From an uncultured bacterium (GTDB lineage: Bacteria > Acidobacteriota > Thermoanaerobaculia > Thermoanaerobaculales > Thermoanaerobaculaceae), in assembly GCA_937924755.1 (NCBI GenBank), contig CALEVZ010000028.1, forward strand, positions 1-64,000: DNA of 64,000 nt. Reading direction: 5' to 3'. Both the position numbers and the translations under genes were made by a program. Positions 24,746 through 34,011 of this stretch are shown in pieces; position 1 is the first letter of the stretch, and each line of letters opens with the position of its first letter. The notes under the pieces are model-generated. The model saw only the letters and a list, made by a program, of their open reading frames with translations, was not told where the DNA came from and did not search any database.

Positions 24746-26353
24746 CTAAAACAGTGTCTGCCCGGTGATGAGGAACAGCGGTTTGCCGCCATCGTCGGGC
24801 TTGGCCAGCTCGATGCGCACCACCTTCACCCGGGCGGAGCGGGTGATTTCGGCGAGCAGTCCCACCCCCACGTCCCCCCGGAGGCGACCGGTGCTCCGCC
24901 CGATCCTCGCCCCCCAGCTGTACCCGGCGTCGGCGAACACGGTCACACCCAGGATCGCCACCTGCAGCAACTCATCGGTGAGGCGCGCCCGCCACTCCAA
25001 ATTGGCCACCACCCGCGAGGTGCCGTCGAAGGTGTCCGGGTCCCATCCCCGCAGGCCGGTATCGGCCCCGAGGGTGAGCTGACGGTCACGCTCCAGACGC
25101 ACCCCCACATCGGCGGCCACCCGCCCCCGCCACCCCCGCTCGCCAATGGTGGCCACCACCCCCTCGACACCGAGCACGCCGTCGTCCAGACGGCCCTTCT
25201 CCACTCGCCCCGCGAACCTTCCCTCCAGCGAGGTGTAGAGCTGGCCGCGAAGAAACCCGACGCTGCCGTTTCCCCGCAGGAGCACGCGCGGCCGGTCACC
25301 ACCCAGCCCCGGCAGAGAAACCCCCACGCCGGCCGACCAGTTGGGGCCCAGGCCCAGGTCCTCCTGGCGTTGCCAGGAGCGGAACCCCTGCGCCACCACG
25401 AACCGGTCGGCCTGTCGTTCCCACCCCAGCTCGAGGCCGGAGAGATCCCGACTGGGAGGTGGCTCGAAGGGGGGGCCGGTCACCCATGACCAGTTGTCAT
25501 ACGACACCCGCTCTTGGAAGTAGGCGACAATCAGGCGATCGTGGGTGCCCTCCCAGCTGGGCAGGCGCACGCCCCCCCAGACCCGCGCCGCCGTCCGCGA
25601 GGTTCGCCCGGACACCTGCTTCTTGCCCCCGGCGTACAGCCATGAGGTGCGGGTCTCGTGCTTGAAACGCCCACCCCCAGCGTAGGGAGTGGAAAGGGCA
25701 AAGAAGGGGTAGTCCAGCCGGAACTCGTCGCCTTCGCCGTCCGACGCCTCCACGTGCTTGAACGCCAACCGCCAACGCGTACCCAGGAACACCGAATCCT
25801 CGTACCCTAAGGTCACCGAGTGGCGCTCCTGATCCCGGCGCCAGTCCACCAGCAGGTTCTTGCCCAGCCCCAGAAAGTTGGAATCCTCCAGCACCAGGCC
25901 GGAGCGCCGGCGCGAGCCGTGGACACCGAAGCTGACGTCCACCGCCAGCGTCCACTGGTCGAAGGTCTCCACCACCACCTCGACACCCCCTGGGGCGGAG
26001 TGCGCGGTGACGCTCACCGGGTTCAAAAACCCGGTGGCCCGCAGCAGGCGCTCGCTTTCGGCCAGTCGGGCCGGATCCAGCGGGTCGCCCTCCTTGAACA
26101 GCAGCAGGGAGCGGATGAAGCGCTCGCGAGAGACGATGTGCAGGGCGTTGGCGGCGCGATAGGGCCAAGCCGAGGTCTCGGGTTTGTCCACGTCGAAGAC
26201 GTTGTGGCGCACCAAGCGGATGGCCACTATCCTCGCCCCCTCCACCATGGGGATGGGAGTAGGCTGGGTCACCTGCGCCAGGGCAGAGGTGGCCACCAGG
26301 AGGGTGAGGAGCATCGTCAATTTTACGATGCTCACCCGCCGTCCGTCAGTCAC
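24746..26353 (-). CDS. BamA/D15-type outer-membrane protein with POTRA-like domain
   Basis: A protein of about 535 residues with a signal peptide (LTMLLTLLVATSALAQ) and a POTRA-like domain (residues about 75-130: LFKEGDPLDPARLAESERLL, then FLNPVSVTAHSAPGG). From about 145 it has alternating amphipathic strands typical of an outer-membrane barrel (NFLGLGKNLLVDWRRDQERH) up to a C-terminal Phe (LITGQTLF). It belongs to the surface-antigen (D15)/Omp85 superfamily, but it is not the essential BamA, having too few POTRA domains. Its GTG start overlaps the ferredoxin stop (GTGA). Confidence 0.75.
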   Translation of the reverse strand: MTDGRRVSIVKLTMLLTLLVATSALAQVTQPTPIPMVEGARIVAIRLVRHNVFDVDKPETSAWPYRAANALHIVSRERFIRSLLLFKEGDPLDPARLAESERLLRATGFLNPVSVTAHSAPGGVEVVVETFDQWTLAVDVSFGVHGSRRRSGLVLEDSNFLGLGKNLLVDWRRDQERHSVTLGYEDSVFLGTRWRLAFKHVEASDGEGDEFRLDYPFFALSTPYAGGGRFKHETRTSWLYAGGKKQVSGRTSRTAARVWGGVRLPSWEGTHDRLIVAYFQERVSYDNWSWVTGPPFEPPPSRDLSGLELGWERQADRFVVAQGFRSWQRQEDLGLGPNWSAGVGVSLPGLGGDRPRVLLRGNGSVGFLRGQLYTSLEGRFAGRVEKGRLDDGVLGVEGVVATIGERGWRGRVAADVGVRLERDRQLTLGADTGLRGWDPDTFDGTSRVVANLEWRARLTDELLQVAILGVTVFADAGYSWGARIGRSTGRLRGDVGVGLLAEITRSARVKVVRIELAKPDDGGKPLFLITGQTLF

Positions 26354-27063
26354 ACCACGGCGAGTTCTCCCCGGCTGCCCTCAGCGCTGTCGTACATCAC
26401 CTGGCCGCCCACCCCCAGCACCCCCACCCGCACCGGAACTCCCGCGCCCGCCCGGGCGAGGGCCCGCTCGGCCAGGCGCACCAGCCCCGAACAGCACGGG
26501 ACTTCCATGATGAGCACCGTCAGGGAGGCGAGGGAGGAGCAACGCAGCATCGCCACCAGCTTTTCCTCGTACGCCTCCTGACCCCCATCCAGCTTGGGGC
26601 AGGCAATGGCCAGGGTGCGGCCGGCCAGCCAGTCGGCGTGGAAACCGCCGCAGGCGAAGGCGGCACAGTCCGCCGCCAGCAGCAGGTGGCTGCCGGTGAG
26701 AAACGGCGCGGCGGGGGAGAGGAGGTGCAGCTGGATCGGCCACTGCCGCAGCGCCGATGCGCTCCTTTCAAGCCCGCCGACGGGCACCGGCGCCAGGGTG
26801 CGGTGGGCGGCGCCCGGGCAGCCCGTCGGGGAGGCGGTGGTGGGTTGGGTCTGGGGCTCTGGGCACGGCCTGGCCGCGGCTACCTCCTCGAAGACGATGG
26901 CGCCCCGGGGACACTCGCCGATACACGCCCCCGCCCCGTCGCAGGCCGCCGCGTCCACCAGTCTGGCCTTGCCATCGACGATGCGCAGGGCTCCCTCGTG
27001 GCAGGCGGGGATGCACTCCCCGCAGCCGTCACACAGCTCTTCGATGATGCGAATCAGTGGCAT
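26350..27063 (-). CDS. Two-[4Fe-4S] ferredoxin-like protein with CPKLD domain
   Basis: A 237-residue protein with an N-terminal pair of cluster motifs (CDGCGECIPACHEG at 11-24, and CDGAGACIGECPRG, in which one ligand spacing is altered). A linker follows, then a C-terminal domain with clustered cysteines: CAAFACGGFHADWL, IACPKLDGGQEAYEEKL and MEVPCCSGLVRLAERAL. Ferredoxins with this second domain occur widely in anaerobes and near redox enzymes; the role is unassigned. GGAGGGG precedes the ATG. It is translationally coupled to the downstream outer-membrane protein gene, an odd pairing. Confidence 0.82.
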   Translation of the reverse strand: MPLIRIIEELCDGCGECIPACHEGALRIVDGKARLVDAAACDGAGACIGECPRGAIVFEEVAAARPCPEPQTQPTTASPTGCPGAAHRTLAPVPVGGLERSASALRQWPIQLHLLSPAAPFLTGSHLLLAADCAAFACGGFHADWLAGRTLAIACPKLDGGQEAYEEKLVAMLRCSSLASLTVLIMEVPCCSGLVRLAERALARAGAGVPVRVGVLGVGGQVMYDSAEGSRGELAVV

Positions 27064-27219
27064 TGCCCCTCCCCATTTCCGTCTGGAGAATCTCCCCCCT
27101 CCGACCGGTGTCACCGCGCCCTCGCGCCAGTGACGTGACTCTGATCCTCGACAGGATTGACCGCTTTCGCCTTGACCCAGGTCAACCGCCCCCCCACCTG
27201 GGGTTGCCTACAATGCGCC

Positions 27220-28749
27220 ATGGCTTTATGGTCCTCGATCGGTCACCTTGTCCAGGCCAGCGTCGCCGCCACCCTGCTTTTCGCCGCCGGGGTCACCGCC
27301 GCCACGGCGCCACTGCCGCGCACCCCGGGCGAGCTGCGCCGCAGCGTCAGCCACGCCGAAATGCTGATCTTTCTCCAGTCGCTTCCGCGATCGCCTGGCG
27401 ATCTCGAGATCTCAATTACAGAACTCACCCGCTCGCCGGAGGGGCGCAGCATCCCGATCGTCCACCTGCGCCGACGCGGGGCTCGCAACCCCCTGCGCGC
27501 CCTCGTCTTCGCCCAGCAGCACGGCGAGGAGGTTTCCGGCAAGGACGCGCTGCTCTTCCTGCTACGGGACTTCGCCGCCGCGCCCGACAGCTTCCCCCCC
27601 GACCTGGAGCTGTGGCTCGTGCCCATGCTCAACCCCGACGGGGCGGAGGGCGGCCGCCGGAACAACGGCGCCGGGGTCGATCTCAACCGTGATCACCTGC
27701 TGCTCTCCCAGCCGGAAACCCGCGCCCTGCACGCCCTGGCGCGGCGCCTGCACCCCCACCTGAGCGTCGACTGCCACGAGTTCACCCGGGACAGCCGCGA
27801 CTACCTGCAGCGGGGGTGGAGCGAGTGGCCGCTGATCACAATGGACGCGGCCAACCACCCACTGCTGCCGGCACAGGTGTACGAGACCGGCCTCCACTGG
27901 GTAGAAGAGGCAGCCGCCGCCATGGCTGGCCTGGGGATTGCCTACCAGCGCTACCTGGTGGGCGACGCACCGCCCCAGGGGGAGCTACGGCCCTCCACCC
28001 TGGACGCCGACGACGCGCGAAACTCGCTGGCGCTGCACGGCGGGCTGTCGTTCATCATCGAAGCGGGAGTCAGGCGGCGCGCTGCCAACCCCGATGCCGA
28101 CCTGGGGGAAAGGGTGAGCGCCTACCTCCACCTGCTGCGCTGGTTGCTGGCCCCGGACCCGCAGCGCCGCGCCCAGCTGGTGGCCCTGGACCCGGCGCGC
28201 GGAACCCCCCTTCCGAGCTGGCTGCCGACCAACGTCTTCTGGGCGAATACCCGGGTGCGGGAAACGCTGGTGCCGGTCATCGAGCTGGCCAGCGGCCGCA
28301 CCGTGAAAATCTCCACCGCCACCGTCATGTACGACCGCATCGTCAAGACCGCCCAGCCCACCCCCTGGGGGTACGCCGTCGCGAGCGATGCTGCTGGAAT
28401 CTTTCGCGTCCTGTTGGGGGCCCACGGCATCAGCTTCGAAAGCGTCACCGCTGGTCGCACCGTGGCGACATCGCGCTGTCGCCTGCTGCGCCTGGAGGAG
28501 GAGTACGACGAGGTCTACCACCGCTACGAGGGGCGCCAGATCGTCACCTGCGCCGAGGCGCAGCCGCAAACGCTGCCGGCGGGCACCCTGCTGGTCGCCC
28601 TCGACCAGCCAGCCGCCCGCACCGCCGCCGCGGTGCTGGATCCCAGGATGCTGTACGGCCTCTACCAGTACCCCCCCTTTCGCGCCCTCGTCGGGGAGTA
28701 CGGCACCCTTCCCGTCGACCTCGTCGCTGCCCCGGGGGTGACGCCGTGA
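27220..28749 (+). CDS. M14-family zinc carboxypeptidase, secreted
   Basis: A 509-residue exported peptidase. The signal peptide is within residues 1-30. The zinc ligands H101 and E104 sit in QQHGEEVSGKDA, the substrate-binding N156/R157 in GVDLNRDH, and the third ligand H186 in LSVDCHEFTRD. A Glu in FIIEAGVRR is the likely general base. A C-terminal all-beta extension (about 330-509) is unlike simple carboxypeptidases. The chosen ATG gives a clean signal peptide; TTG at 27157 would add 21 residues. Its stop overlaps the next start (GTGA). Confidence 0.82.
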   Translation: MALWSSIGHLVQASVAATLLFAAGVTAATAPLPRTPGELRRSVSHAEMLIFLQSLPRSPGDLEISITELTRSPEGRSIPIVHLRRRGARNPLRALVFAQQHGEEVSGKDALLFLLRDFAAAPDSFPPDLELWLVPMLNPDGAEGGRRNNGAGVDLNRDHLLLSQPETRALHALARRLHPHLSVDCHEFTRDSRDYLQRGWSEWPLITMDAANHPLLPAQVYETGLHWVEEAAAAMAGLGIAYQRYLVGDAPPQGELRPSTLDADDARNSLALHGGLSFIIEAGVRRRAANPDADLGERVSAYLHLLRWLLAPDPQRRAQLVALDPARGTPLPSWLPTNVFWANTRVRETLVPVIELASGRTVKISTATVMYDRIVKTAQPTPWGYAVASDAAGIFRVLLGAHGISFESVTAGRTVATSRCRLLRLEEEYDEVYHRYEGRQIVTCAEAQPQTLPAGTLLVALDQPAARTAAAVLDPRMLYGLYQYPPFRALVGEYGTLPVDLVAAPGVTP

Positions 28750-29726
28750 AGGCGGTCATGGTCATGCGTCCCGGGGACGAGGAGGTGCTCCAACTGGTGG
28801 AACTGCCCTCTCCAGTGCCCGGTCCAGGGGAAGTGCTCATCCGGGTGATGGCCACCGCCCTGAACCGCGCCGACCTGCTGCAGCGGCAGGGGCGCTACCC
28901 ACCGCCGCCGGGGGCAAGCCAGGTGCTGGGGTTGGAGTGTGCCGGGGTAATCGTCCGGGTGGGGGAGGGGGTCTCGCCCGCCCGAGTGGGGGAGCGGGTT
29001 ATGGCGCTGCTGGCCGGGGGCGGCTACGCGGAGGAGGCGGTGGCGCCCGCCGGCTGCGCCGTTCCCATTCCCCCCTGCCTCACCTGGGAGCAGGCGGCAG
29101 CGCTGCCCGAGGCGGCCCTGACGGTGTTCCTCACCGTCTTCCAACTGGCCCGGCTGCGGCCGGGGGAGGCGCTGCTGGTGCACGGGGGCGGCAGCGGCAT
29201 CGGCACCACCGCCATCGCCATGGGGCAGGAGGTGGGGGTCGAAGTCTTTGTCACCGCGGGAACCCGGGAAAAGTGCAACCGCTGCCGGGAGCTCGGCGCC
29301 CGGGAGGCGATCTGCTATCGGGAGGAGGACTTCGCCGCGCGGTTGCTGGACCTCACCGGTGGTCGCGGTGTCGACGTGGTCCTCGACTCCGTGGGCGCCC
29401 CCTACCTGGCCCGCAACCTCGCGGTGCTCGCCCAGGGTGGGCGGCTGGTGCTCATCGCCACCATGGGGGGAGGTGAGGCCCCCATCGATCTGCGCACCGT
29501 TTTGCGCAAGCACCTGGCCATCATCGGTTCCACCTTGCGTTCCCGGCCAGCGGCCGAGAAAGAGGCGTTGGTTGCCGCCTTCCTGGCCTCCTTTGGAGAG
29601 GCACTACAGGCCGGCCGGCTGCGGCCGGTGATCGACAGCGTTTACCCCCTGGCCGAGGTTGCCGACGCCCACCGGCACATGGCCGCCTCCGCCCACGTGG
29701 GCAAGATCGTGCTGCGGGTGAGCTAG
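28746..29726 (+). CDS. NAD(P)H:quinone oxidoreductase, zinc-independent MDR family
   Basis: A 326-residue medium-chain dehydrogenase/reductase of the zeta-crystallin/TP53I3 type, reducing quinones or alpha,beta-unsaturated carbonyls with NADPH. It has the family start MVMRPGDEEVLQLVELPSPV and LNRADLLQRQGRYPPPPGAS. The cofactor region is ALLVHGGGSGIGTTAIAMGQ, and GRGVDVVLDSVGAPYLARNL and SVYPLAEVADAHRHMAASAH complete the fold. The structural and catalytic zinc cysteines of alcohol dehydrogenases are absent. GTG start overlaps the carboxypeptidase stop; its TAG shares bases with the stop of the convergent symporter. Confidence 0.88.
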   Translation: MKAVMVMRPGDEEVLQLVELPSPVPGPGEVLIRVMATALNRADLLQRQGRYPPPPGASQVLGLECAGVIVRVGEGVSPARVGERVMALLAGGGYAEEAVAPAGCAVPIPPCLTWEQAAALPEAALTVFLTVFQLARLRPGEALLVHGGGSGIGTTAIAMGQEVGVEVFVTAGTREKCNRCRELGAREAICYREEDFAARLLDLTGGRGVDVVLDSVGAPYLARNLAVLAQGGRLVLIATMGGGEAPIDLRTVLRKHLAIIGSTLRSRPAAEKEALVAAFLASFGEALQAGRLRPVIDSVYPLAEVADAHRHMAASAHVGKIVLRVS

Positions 29727-31189
29727 CGCCCGGGCCGTTGCCGTAGCGACGAGTCATACTCGCCGGCCCGCAGCCTGGCCAGCGCCGCGTTGCGGTCGCG
29801 GAAGTAGTCGCGGGAAAAGCGCGCCACGTAACCTGTGAGCAACAGCAACGCCGCCAGGTTGGGCAGGGCCATGAAGGCGTTGAAGGTGTCCCCCACGTAC
29901 CAGACGATGTTGAGGTACCGTCCCTGCAGCAGCGCTCCCACGAACAGCAAGAAGAGAAACGCCCAGCGGTAGGCCATGGTCAGCCGCACCCCGAAGAGGT
30001 ACTTGAAGCACTGCTCGCCGTAGTAGCACCAGGCGAGCAGGGTCGAGTAGCCGAAGAGGAAGGACGCCACCGCCACGATGAAGCCGCCGTAGGGGATCAC
30101 CGAGGAGAACGCTGAGGCCGTCAGAGCAGTGGAGGTAAGGTTGCCCGCCGCGGGCCCTCGCCAGGCGTCGGTGAGCTGGTACATGCCGGTGACGACAATG
30201 GTCAAGGTGGTGAGGGTGTTCACCACCAGAGTGTCGATGAAGGTCCCGGTCATCGCCAGCAGGCCGTTCTTGGTCGGGTCATCACTCCTGGCGGCGGCCT
30301 GGGCAATGGCGGCGGAGCCCAGGCCCGACTCGTTGGACAGCACGCCGCGCCGCACCCCCAGGCTCACCGCCCGCTGCACCGTGGTTCCCACCAGCGCCCC
30401 GGCCACCGCCTGGATCCCGAAGGCGGACTGGACAATGATGCGAAAGGCCTCGGGAACGTGGGTGATGCGGGTCCCGATTACCACCAGAGCGCCGCCGAAG
30501 TACAGCAGGATCATGAACGGTACCAGGCGTTCCGAGACCTCGGCGATGCGCTTGATGCCGCCGATGATGACGATTCCCACCAGGGCGGTCATGACCACCG
30601 CCGAAATAAGGAACGGCACGCCGAACTGGTCGTGGAAAGCCAGCGCCATGGAGTTGGACTGCGCCATGTTGCCGGTACCGAACAGCGCCGTCACCATGCC
30701 CGCCAGGGCGAAGATGCCACCCAGAAAGAGACCCACCTTCCTGTTGCCGACGGCGTCCCGGGCGTAATACATGGGCCCGCCCAGCATGGTGCCGTCCGGC
30801 GCCACCCGGCGGAAGCGCACCCCCAGAAAACCCTCGGCATACTTGGTGGCCATGCCGAAAAAGCCCGACACCCACATCCACAAGGGCGCCCCAGGGCCCC
30901 CCACCGCAATGGCCGTGGCGACGCCGGCGATGTTGCCGTTGCCCACAGTGGCCGCCAGCGCGGTCATCAGGGCGGCAAACGGGCTGACGTCCCCTTCCCC
31001 CTCGCCGGCGCGGCTGCCCCGCCCTAGGAGCAGGCGGAGGGACTCGCCCAGCCGGCGCACCTGCAGGCCGCGGGTGGCCACCGTCAGGATGATCCCGGTG
31101 CCCACCAGGGCGGCAATCATCCAGTTACCCCACATGAAGTTGGCTACCGCCGTGGTGAGTTCCAGGAGGCTGTCGAGGGCTTCGGTCAT
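29723..31189 (-). CDS. Sodium:alanine/glycine symporter (AGCS family)
   Basis: A 488-residue membrane transporter, about 10-11 spans, of the alanine-or-glycine:cation symporter family. Typical motifs are GTGIILTVATRGLQVRRLGE, MTALAATVGNGNIAGVATAI, GPGAPLWMWVSGFFGMATKY, GVRRGVLSNESGLGSAAIAQ and YGGFIVAVASFLFGYSTLLA. GGAGGGAGC precedes the ATG at 31189. The stop is TAG at 29725-29723, sharing bases with the TAG of the opposing gene. Confidence 0.9.
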   Translation of the reverse strand: MTEALDSLLELTTAVANFMWGNWMIAALVGTGIILTVATRGLQVRRLGESLRLLLGRGSRAGEGEGDVSPFAALMTALAATVGNGNIAGVATAIAVGGPGAPLWMWVSGFFGMATKYAEGFLGVRFRRVAPDGTMLGGPMYYARDAVGNRKVGLFLGGIFALAGMVTALFGTGNMAQSNSMALAFHDQFGVPFLISAVVMTALVGIVIIGGIKRIAEVSERLVPFMILLYFGGALVVIGTRITHVPEAFRIIVQSAFGIQAVAGALVGTTVQRAVSLGVRRGVLSNESGLGSAAIAQAAARSDDPTKNGLLAMTGTFIDTLVVNTLTTLTIVVTGMYQLTDAWRGPAAGNLTSTALTASAFSSVIPYGGFIVAVASFLFGYSTLLAWCYYGEQCFKYLFGVRLTMAYRWAFLFLLFVGALLQGRYLNIVWYVGDTFNAFMALPNLAALLLLTGYVARFSRDYFRDRNAALARLRAGEYDSSLRQRPGR

Positions 31190-31289
31190 GCTCCCTCCAA
31201 CGCTCGTCACACGCCCCGCGGCTGAACGTGTTCACTCATGGCAGCCGGGGCCGCGAAGGCGCCGCGTCCGTGAACCCGAGGTTTTCCCT

Positions 31290-32330
31290 CTACCGGCGAG
31301 CCGCAGCGCTGGCGCGGGCGATTTCATCATCAATGACTTCCTTGAACGCCTCGAACGGCTGCGCCCCCATGACCATGCGCCCGTTGACCACGAACGCCGG
31401 GGTACCGGTGATCCCGAGCTCCCGCGCCGTCATCATGTCAGCGTTCACCTCGTCCGCCTTCTCGCCCTCGGTAAGGCAGCGGGTGAACCGGTCCACATCG
31501 AGCCCCAGGGCGGTGGCCTGAGCGATCAGCTGAGGCTTGGCGAGCTGGTTGATGTTGGCAAACATCCAATCGTGCAACTCCCAGAACTTCCCCTGGTCGG
31601 CGGCGCACAGCGACGCCTCGGCGGCCTGGCGGGCATCCTTGTGCATGTCCAGGGGGAGGTGCTTGAACACCAGCCGAACCTTGTCCCCGTAGGTCCCCTG
31701 GATTTGCTGCAGGACCGCCTGGCTGCGGGCGCAGAAGGGGCACTGAAAGTCGGAGAACTCCACCACCGTCACCGGGGCCTCGGCCGGGCCCCGCGCCGGC
31801 TCGTGCCCAGCCAGGCGCACGCTGGCGCGGGGCGGCTCCAGCAGGATGCGCAGCTCCACCCCGGCCAGCAGCTCCTCGCGGTAGGCTGCCTCGCGCTGCT
31901 GCAGCCGCTGCTGGGTCAGGCCCTGGAGAACGACGGTCTTTGCCTGTTCCTCGTCGGCCGGCAGCCGCGAGCGGTACTGTTGCACGACCTGAGCCACCTC
32001 TTCCTCCGAGGGAGGGCTCACCTTCGCCGTCACCTCCCGCTGCATCAACTGCTCCACCGAGACGCCGGCGGCCGCAGCGGCGCGCTCCAGCTGCCGACGA
32101 AAGGCGATTTCTCGGATCGCTTCGCTCTGGACCTGGTAGATCTGCTGGCGCAAGGTCACCAGTCGCGAGCCCACCTCCTTCTCGAGCTCGTCGACCGTAA
32201 TGGGCTGCCCGGCGATGGTGGCCACGACGACCGCGCCGGTCTCCGCCGGCGCCGGCGTTTTCGCCTGCTGTGCACAGGCCAGTGTGGAGGAAAGCGAAAG
32301 CGCAAGGACGACGAAAACGATGGGGATCAT
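31290..32330 (-). CDS. Exported DsbA-like thioredoxin with SurA-like N-terminal helical domain
   Basis: A 346-residue periplasmic protein. Signal peptide MIPIVFVVLALSLSSTLACA (the Cys could be lipidated). Residues about 35-170 are a helical region resembling the SurA/PpiD chaperone N-domain (VATIAGQPITVDELEKEVGS, then REIAFRRQLERAAAAAGVSV). From about 180 comes a thioredoxin fold with active site FQCPFCARS and the cis-Pro loop TGTPAFVVNGR, as in DsbA/DsbG or Na+/H+ antiporter-linked NhaA-type thioredoxins. It probably forms or isomerises disulphides. The domain fusion is seen in many Acidobacteriota and Deltaproteobacteria. GGGAGAC lies before the ATG. Confidence 0.83.
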   Translation of the reverse strand: MIPIVFVVLALSLSSTLACAQQAKTPAPAETGAVVVATIAGQPITVDELEKEVGSRLVTLRQQIYQVQSEAIREIAFRRQLERAAAAAGVSVEQLMQREVTAKVSPPSEEEVAQVVQQYRSRLPADEEQAKTVVLQGLTQQRLQQREAAYREELLAGVELRILLEPPRASVRLAGHEPARGPAEAPVTVVEFSDFQCPFCARSQAVLQQIQGTYGDKVRLVFKHLPLDMHKDARQAAEASLCAADQGKFWELHDWMFANINQLAKPQLIAQATALGLDVDRFTRCLTEGEKADEVNADMMTARELGITGTPAFVVNGRMVMGAQPFEAFKEVIDDEIARASAAARR

Positions 32331-32416
32331 GGTGTCTCCCTTACCGGGCTCGCGGGGCAAGCCGGCGGCGAGTATAGCCGATGAGCAGAGCAAAGGAGGA
32401 GCTTGTCATCACGGAG

Positions 32417-32422
32417 TATAAT
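32417..32422 (+). promoter_or_regulatory. TATAAT -10 element immediately before the binding-protein gene
   Basis: A perfect TATAAT whose 3' end is 10 bases before the ATG at 32433. Transcription starting 6-8 bases downstream would give a leader of only about 3-5 bases, that is, a leaderless mRNA. No convincing -35 box is present. Confidence 0.5.
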
Positions 32423-32432
32423 AAAAGCAGCC

Positions 32433-33971
32433 ATGGACCCACGGCGGCTAGGTTTGCCTGGGCGGCCCGCAAAGGGGCGCCGTCGCGGATGCGCCCTCGT
32501 CGTAGCGGCGTTGCTGGCGGGGTGCGCCCGTTCTCCGGCGCCGCTGCGCGTGGCCTTCGAGGACGGCCTCCGCACCCTCGATCCCCACCACCACAACGAC
32601 GTGGTCGCCTGGTCGCTGCTCTCCAATTTCTTCGATGCGGTGGTGCGCTTCGACCCCGAGATGCGCCTCGAGCCCGCCTTGGCTACACGCTGGCAGTTCG
32701 TGAGTTCCGACCATTTGCGCCTTGAGCTGCGGCCGCACGTCCGCTTCCACGACGGCTCCCTCCTCACCGCCGCCGACGTCGCCGCCTCGCTGCGGCGGGC
32801 CCGGGACGACCCCGCCTCGCGCATCCGCCACCTGCTGGAAGGCGTGCGCTCGGTAAGCGTCCACGACCAGCTGACGCTCGACGTGCACACCGCCGCCGGC
32901 TCACCGACACTGCTGAACCGACTGGCCCTGGTCTTCGTCATCCCCCGCCACCATGCCCAAAACCCCGAGATCGAGGTCCCGGTGGGCACCGGTTCGTACC
33001 ATTTCGTACACCGGCGCGACGACGGGGTGGTCGAAGCCCAGGCATTCGAGGGATGGCGGGGGCGTCCGCCGATTGCGGCGGTGGAGTTCGCCTTCGTCCC
33101 CGACGACGGCGACCGCGCCCGGCTCATCCTCACCGGCCACGCGGACCTCGCGGTGCGACTCTCCCCCGACGCCGCAGACGCCGTCCAGCGCCGTCCCGGC
33201 TGCCGCCTGATCGCCCAGCCGCGCACCGCCGTGCAGGTCCTCGAGCTCAACCCCACGCACGCTTCCGGCGCAACCCGGACAGCGCTCGCCGATGTCCGGG
33301 TGCGGCGCGCCCTGCTCGCCGCCACCAATCGGCAGCGCTACGTCAACGTCGCCTACCGCGGCGGCGGGGCGGTCGCTTCCCAGTACGTGCATCCGGTGGT
33401 CTTCGGCTTCGACCCGGCCATCGCCGAAACGCCCTACAACCCACGGCAGGCGGCTGCGCTGCTCGAACAGGCCGGGATAGCGGCAGGCGACGTCGAGTTG
33501 GGGCTCGGCTTCGGCGCCGCCTCCGCGAACCTCGCCGCTTTGGTGGCGGAAGACTGGCGGCGGCTGGGGGTGCGCGTCACCCTTCATCAGCTTCCCTTCA
33601 AGGAGCTCATGGATCGGGCCGCCACACCGCAGGTGACCGTGCGCCTATACGGCCGACGGTGCACCACCGGAGACGCCGCCGAGCTGCTCAACGCCGCTTT
33701 CCATTCGCCGCTGCCCGACGGCAGCTACGGCAACGAGAACTTCTCGGGCCACGCCGACCCCGACACCGACGCGTTGCTCGAAGCCGCCGGCCGGGAGATG
33801 GACCCCGAGCGCCGCCTCCTCCTCCTTCAGCGGGCGCAAAGGCGCATCCTCGAGGCACTGCCTGTTTTACCCCTGGTCCTCACCTGGAGTCAGACCGGGG
33901 TACGCAACGGACTGGAGTTCACGCCCCGGCACGATCAGTGGCTGGATGTCGCGTCGTTCCGCTGGCGCTGA
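32433..33971 (+). CDS. Peptide/oligopeptide ABC transporter substrate-binding lipoprotein (SBP_bac_5)
   Basis: A 512-residue solute-binding protein of the DppA/OppA type. A basic N-terminus and lipobox (VVAALLAGC) predict a lipoprotein. The family pattern includes EDGLRTLDPHHHNDVVAWSL, the LAxxW region LEPALATRWQFVSSDHLRLE, RPHVRFHDGSLLTAADVAAS, VRRALLAATNRQRYVN and a C-terminal LPVLPLVLTWS. No permease or ATPase genes are adjacent, so its partner is unknown. The ATG at 32433 has no ribosome-binding site but a perfect TATAAT 11 bases upstream; TTG at 32403 would place the TATAAT inside the gene. Confidence 0.88.
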   Translation: MDPRRLGLPGRPAKGRRRGCALVVAALLAGCARSPAPLRVAFEDGLRTLDPHHHNDVVAWSLLSNFFDAVVRFDPEMRLEPALATRWQFVSSDHLRLELRPHVRFHDGSLLTAADVAASLRRARDDPASRIRHLLEGVRSVSVHDQLTLDVHTAAGSPTLLNRLALVFVIPRHHAQNPEIEVPVGTGSYHFVHRRDDGVVEAQAFEGWRGRPPIAAVEFAFVPDDGDRARLILTGHADLAVRLSPDAADAVQRRPGCRLIAQPRTAVQVLELNPTHASGATRTALADVRVRRALLAATNRQRYVNVAYRGGGAVASQYVHPVVFGFDPAIAETPYNPRQAAALLEQAGIAAGDVELGLGFGAASANLAALVAEDWRRLGVRVTLHQLPFKELMDRAATPQVTVRLYGRRCTTGDAAELLNAAFHSPLPDGSYGNENFSGHADPDTDALLEAAGREMDPERRLLLLQRAQRRILEALPVLPLVLTWSQTGVRNGLEFTPRHDQWLDVASFRWR

Positions 33972-34011
33972 CCCCCCCTGTCCCCGCTCGTCTGTGCTAG
34001 GGTGCCGGCCC

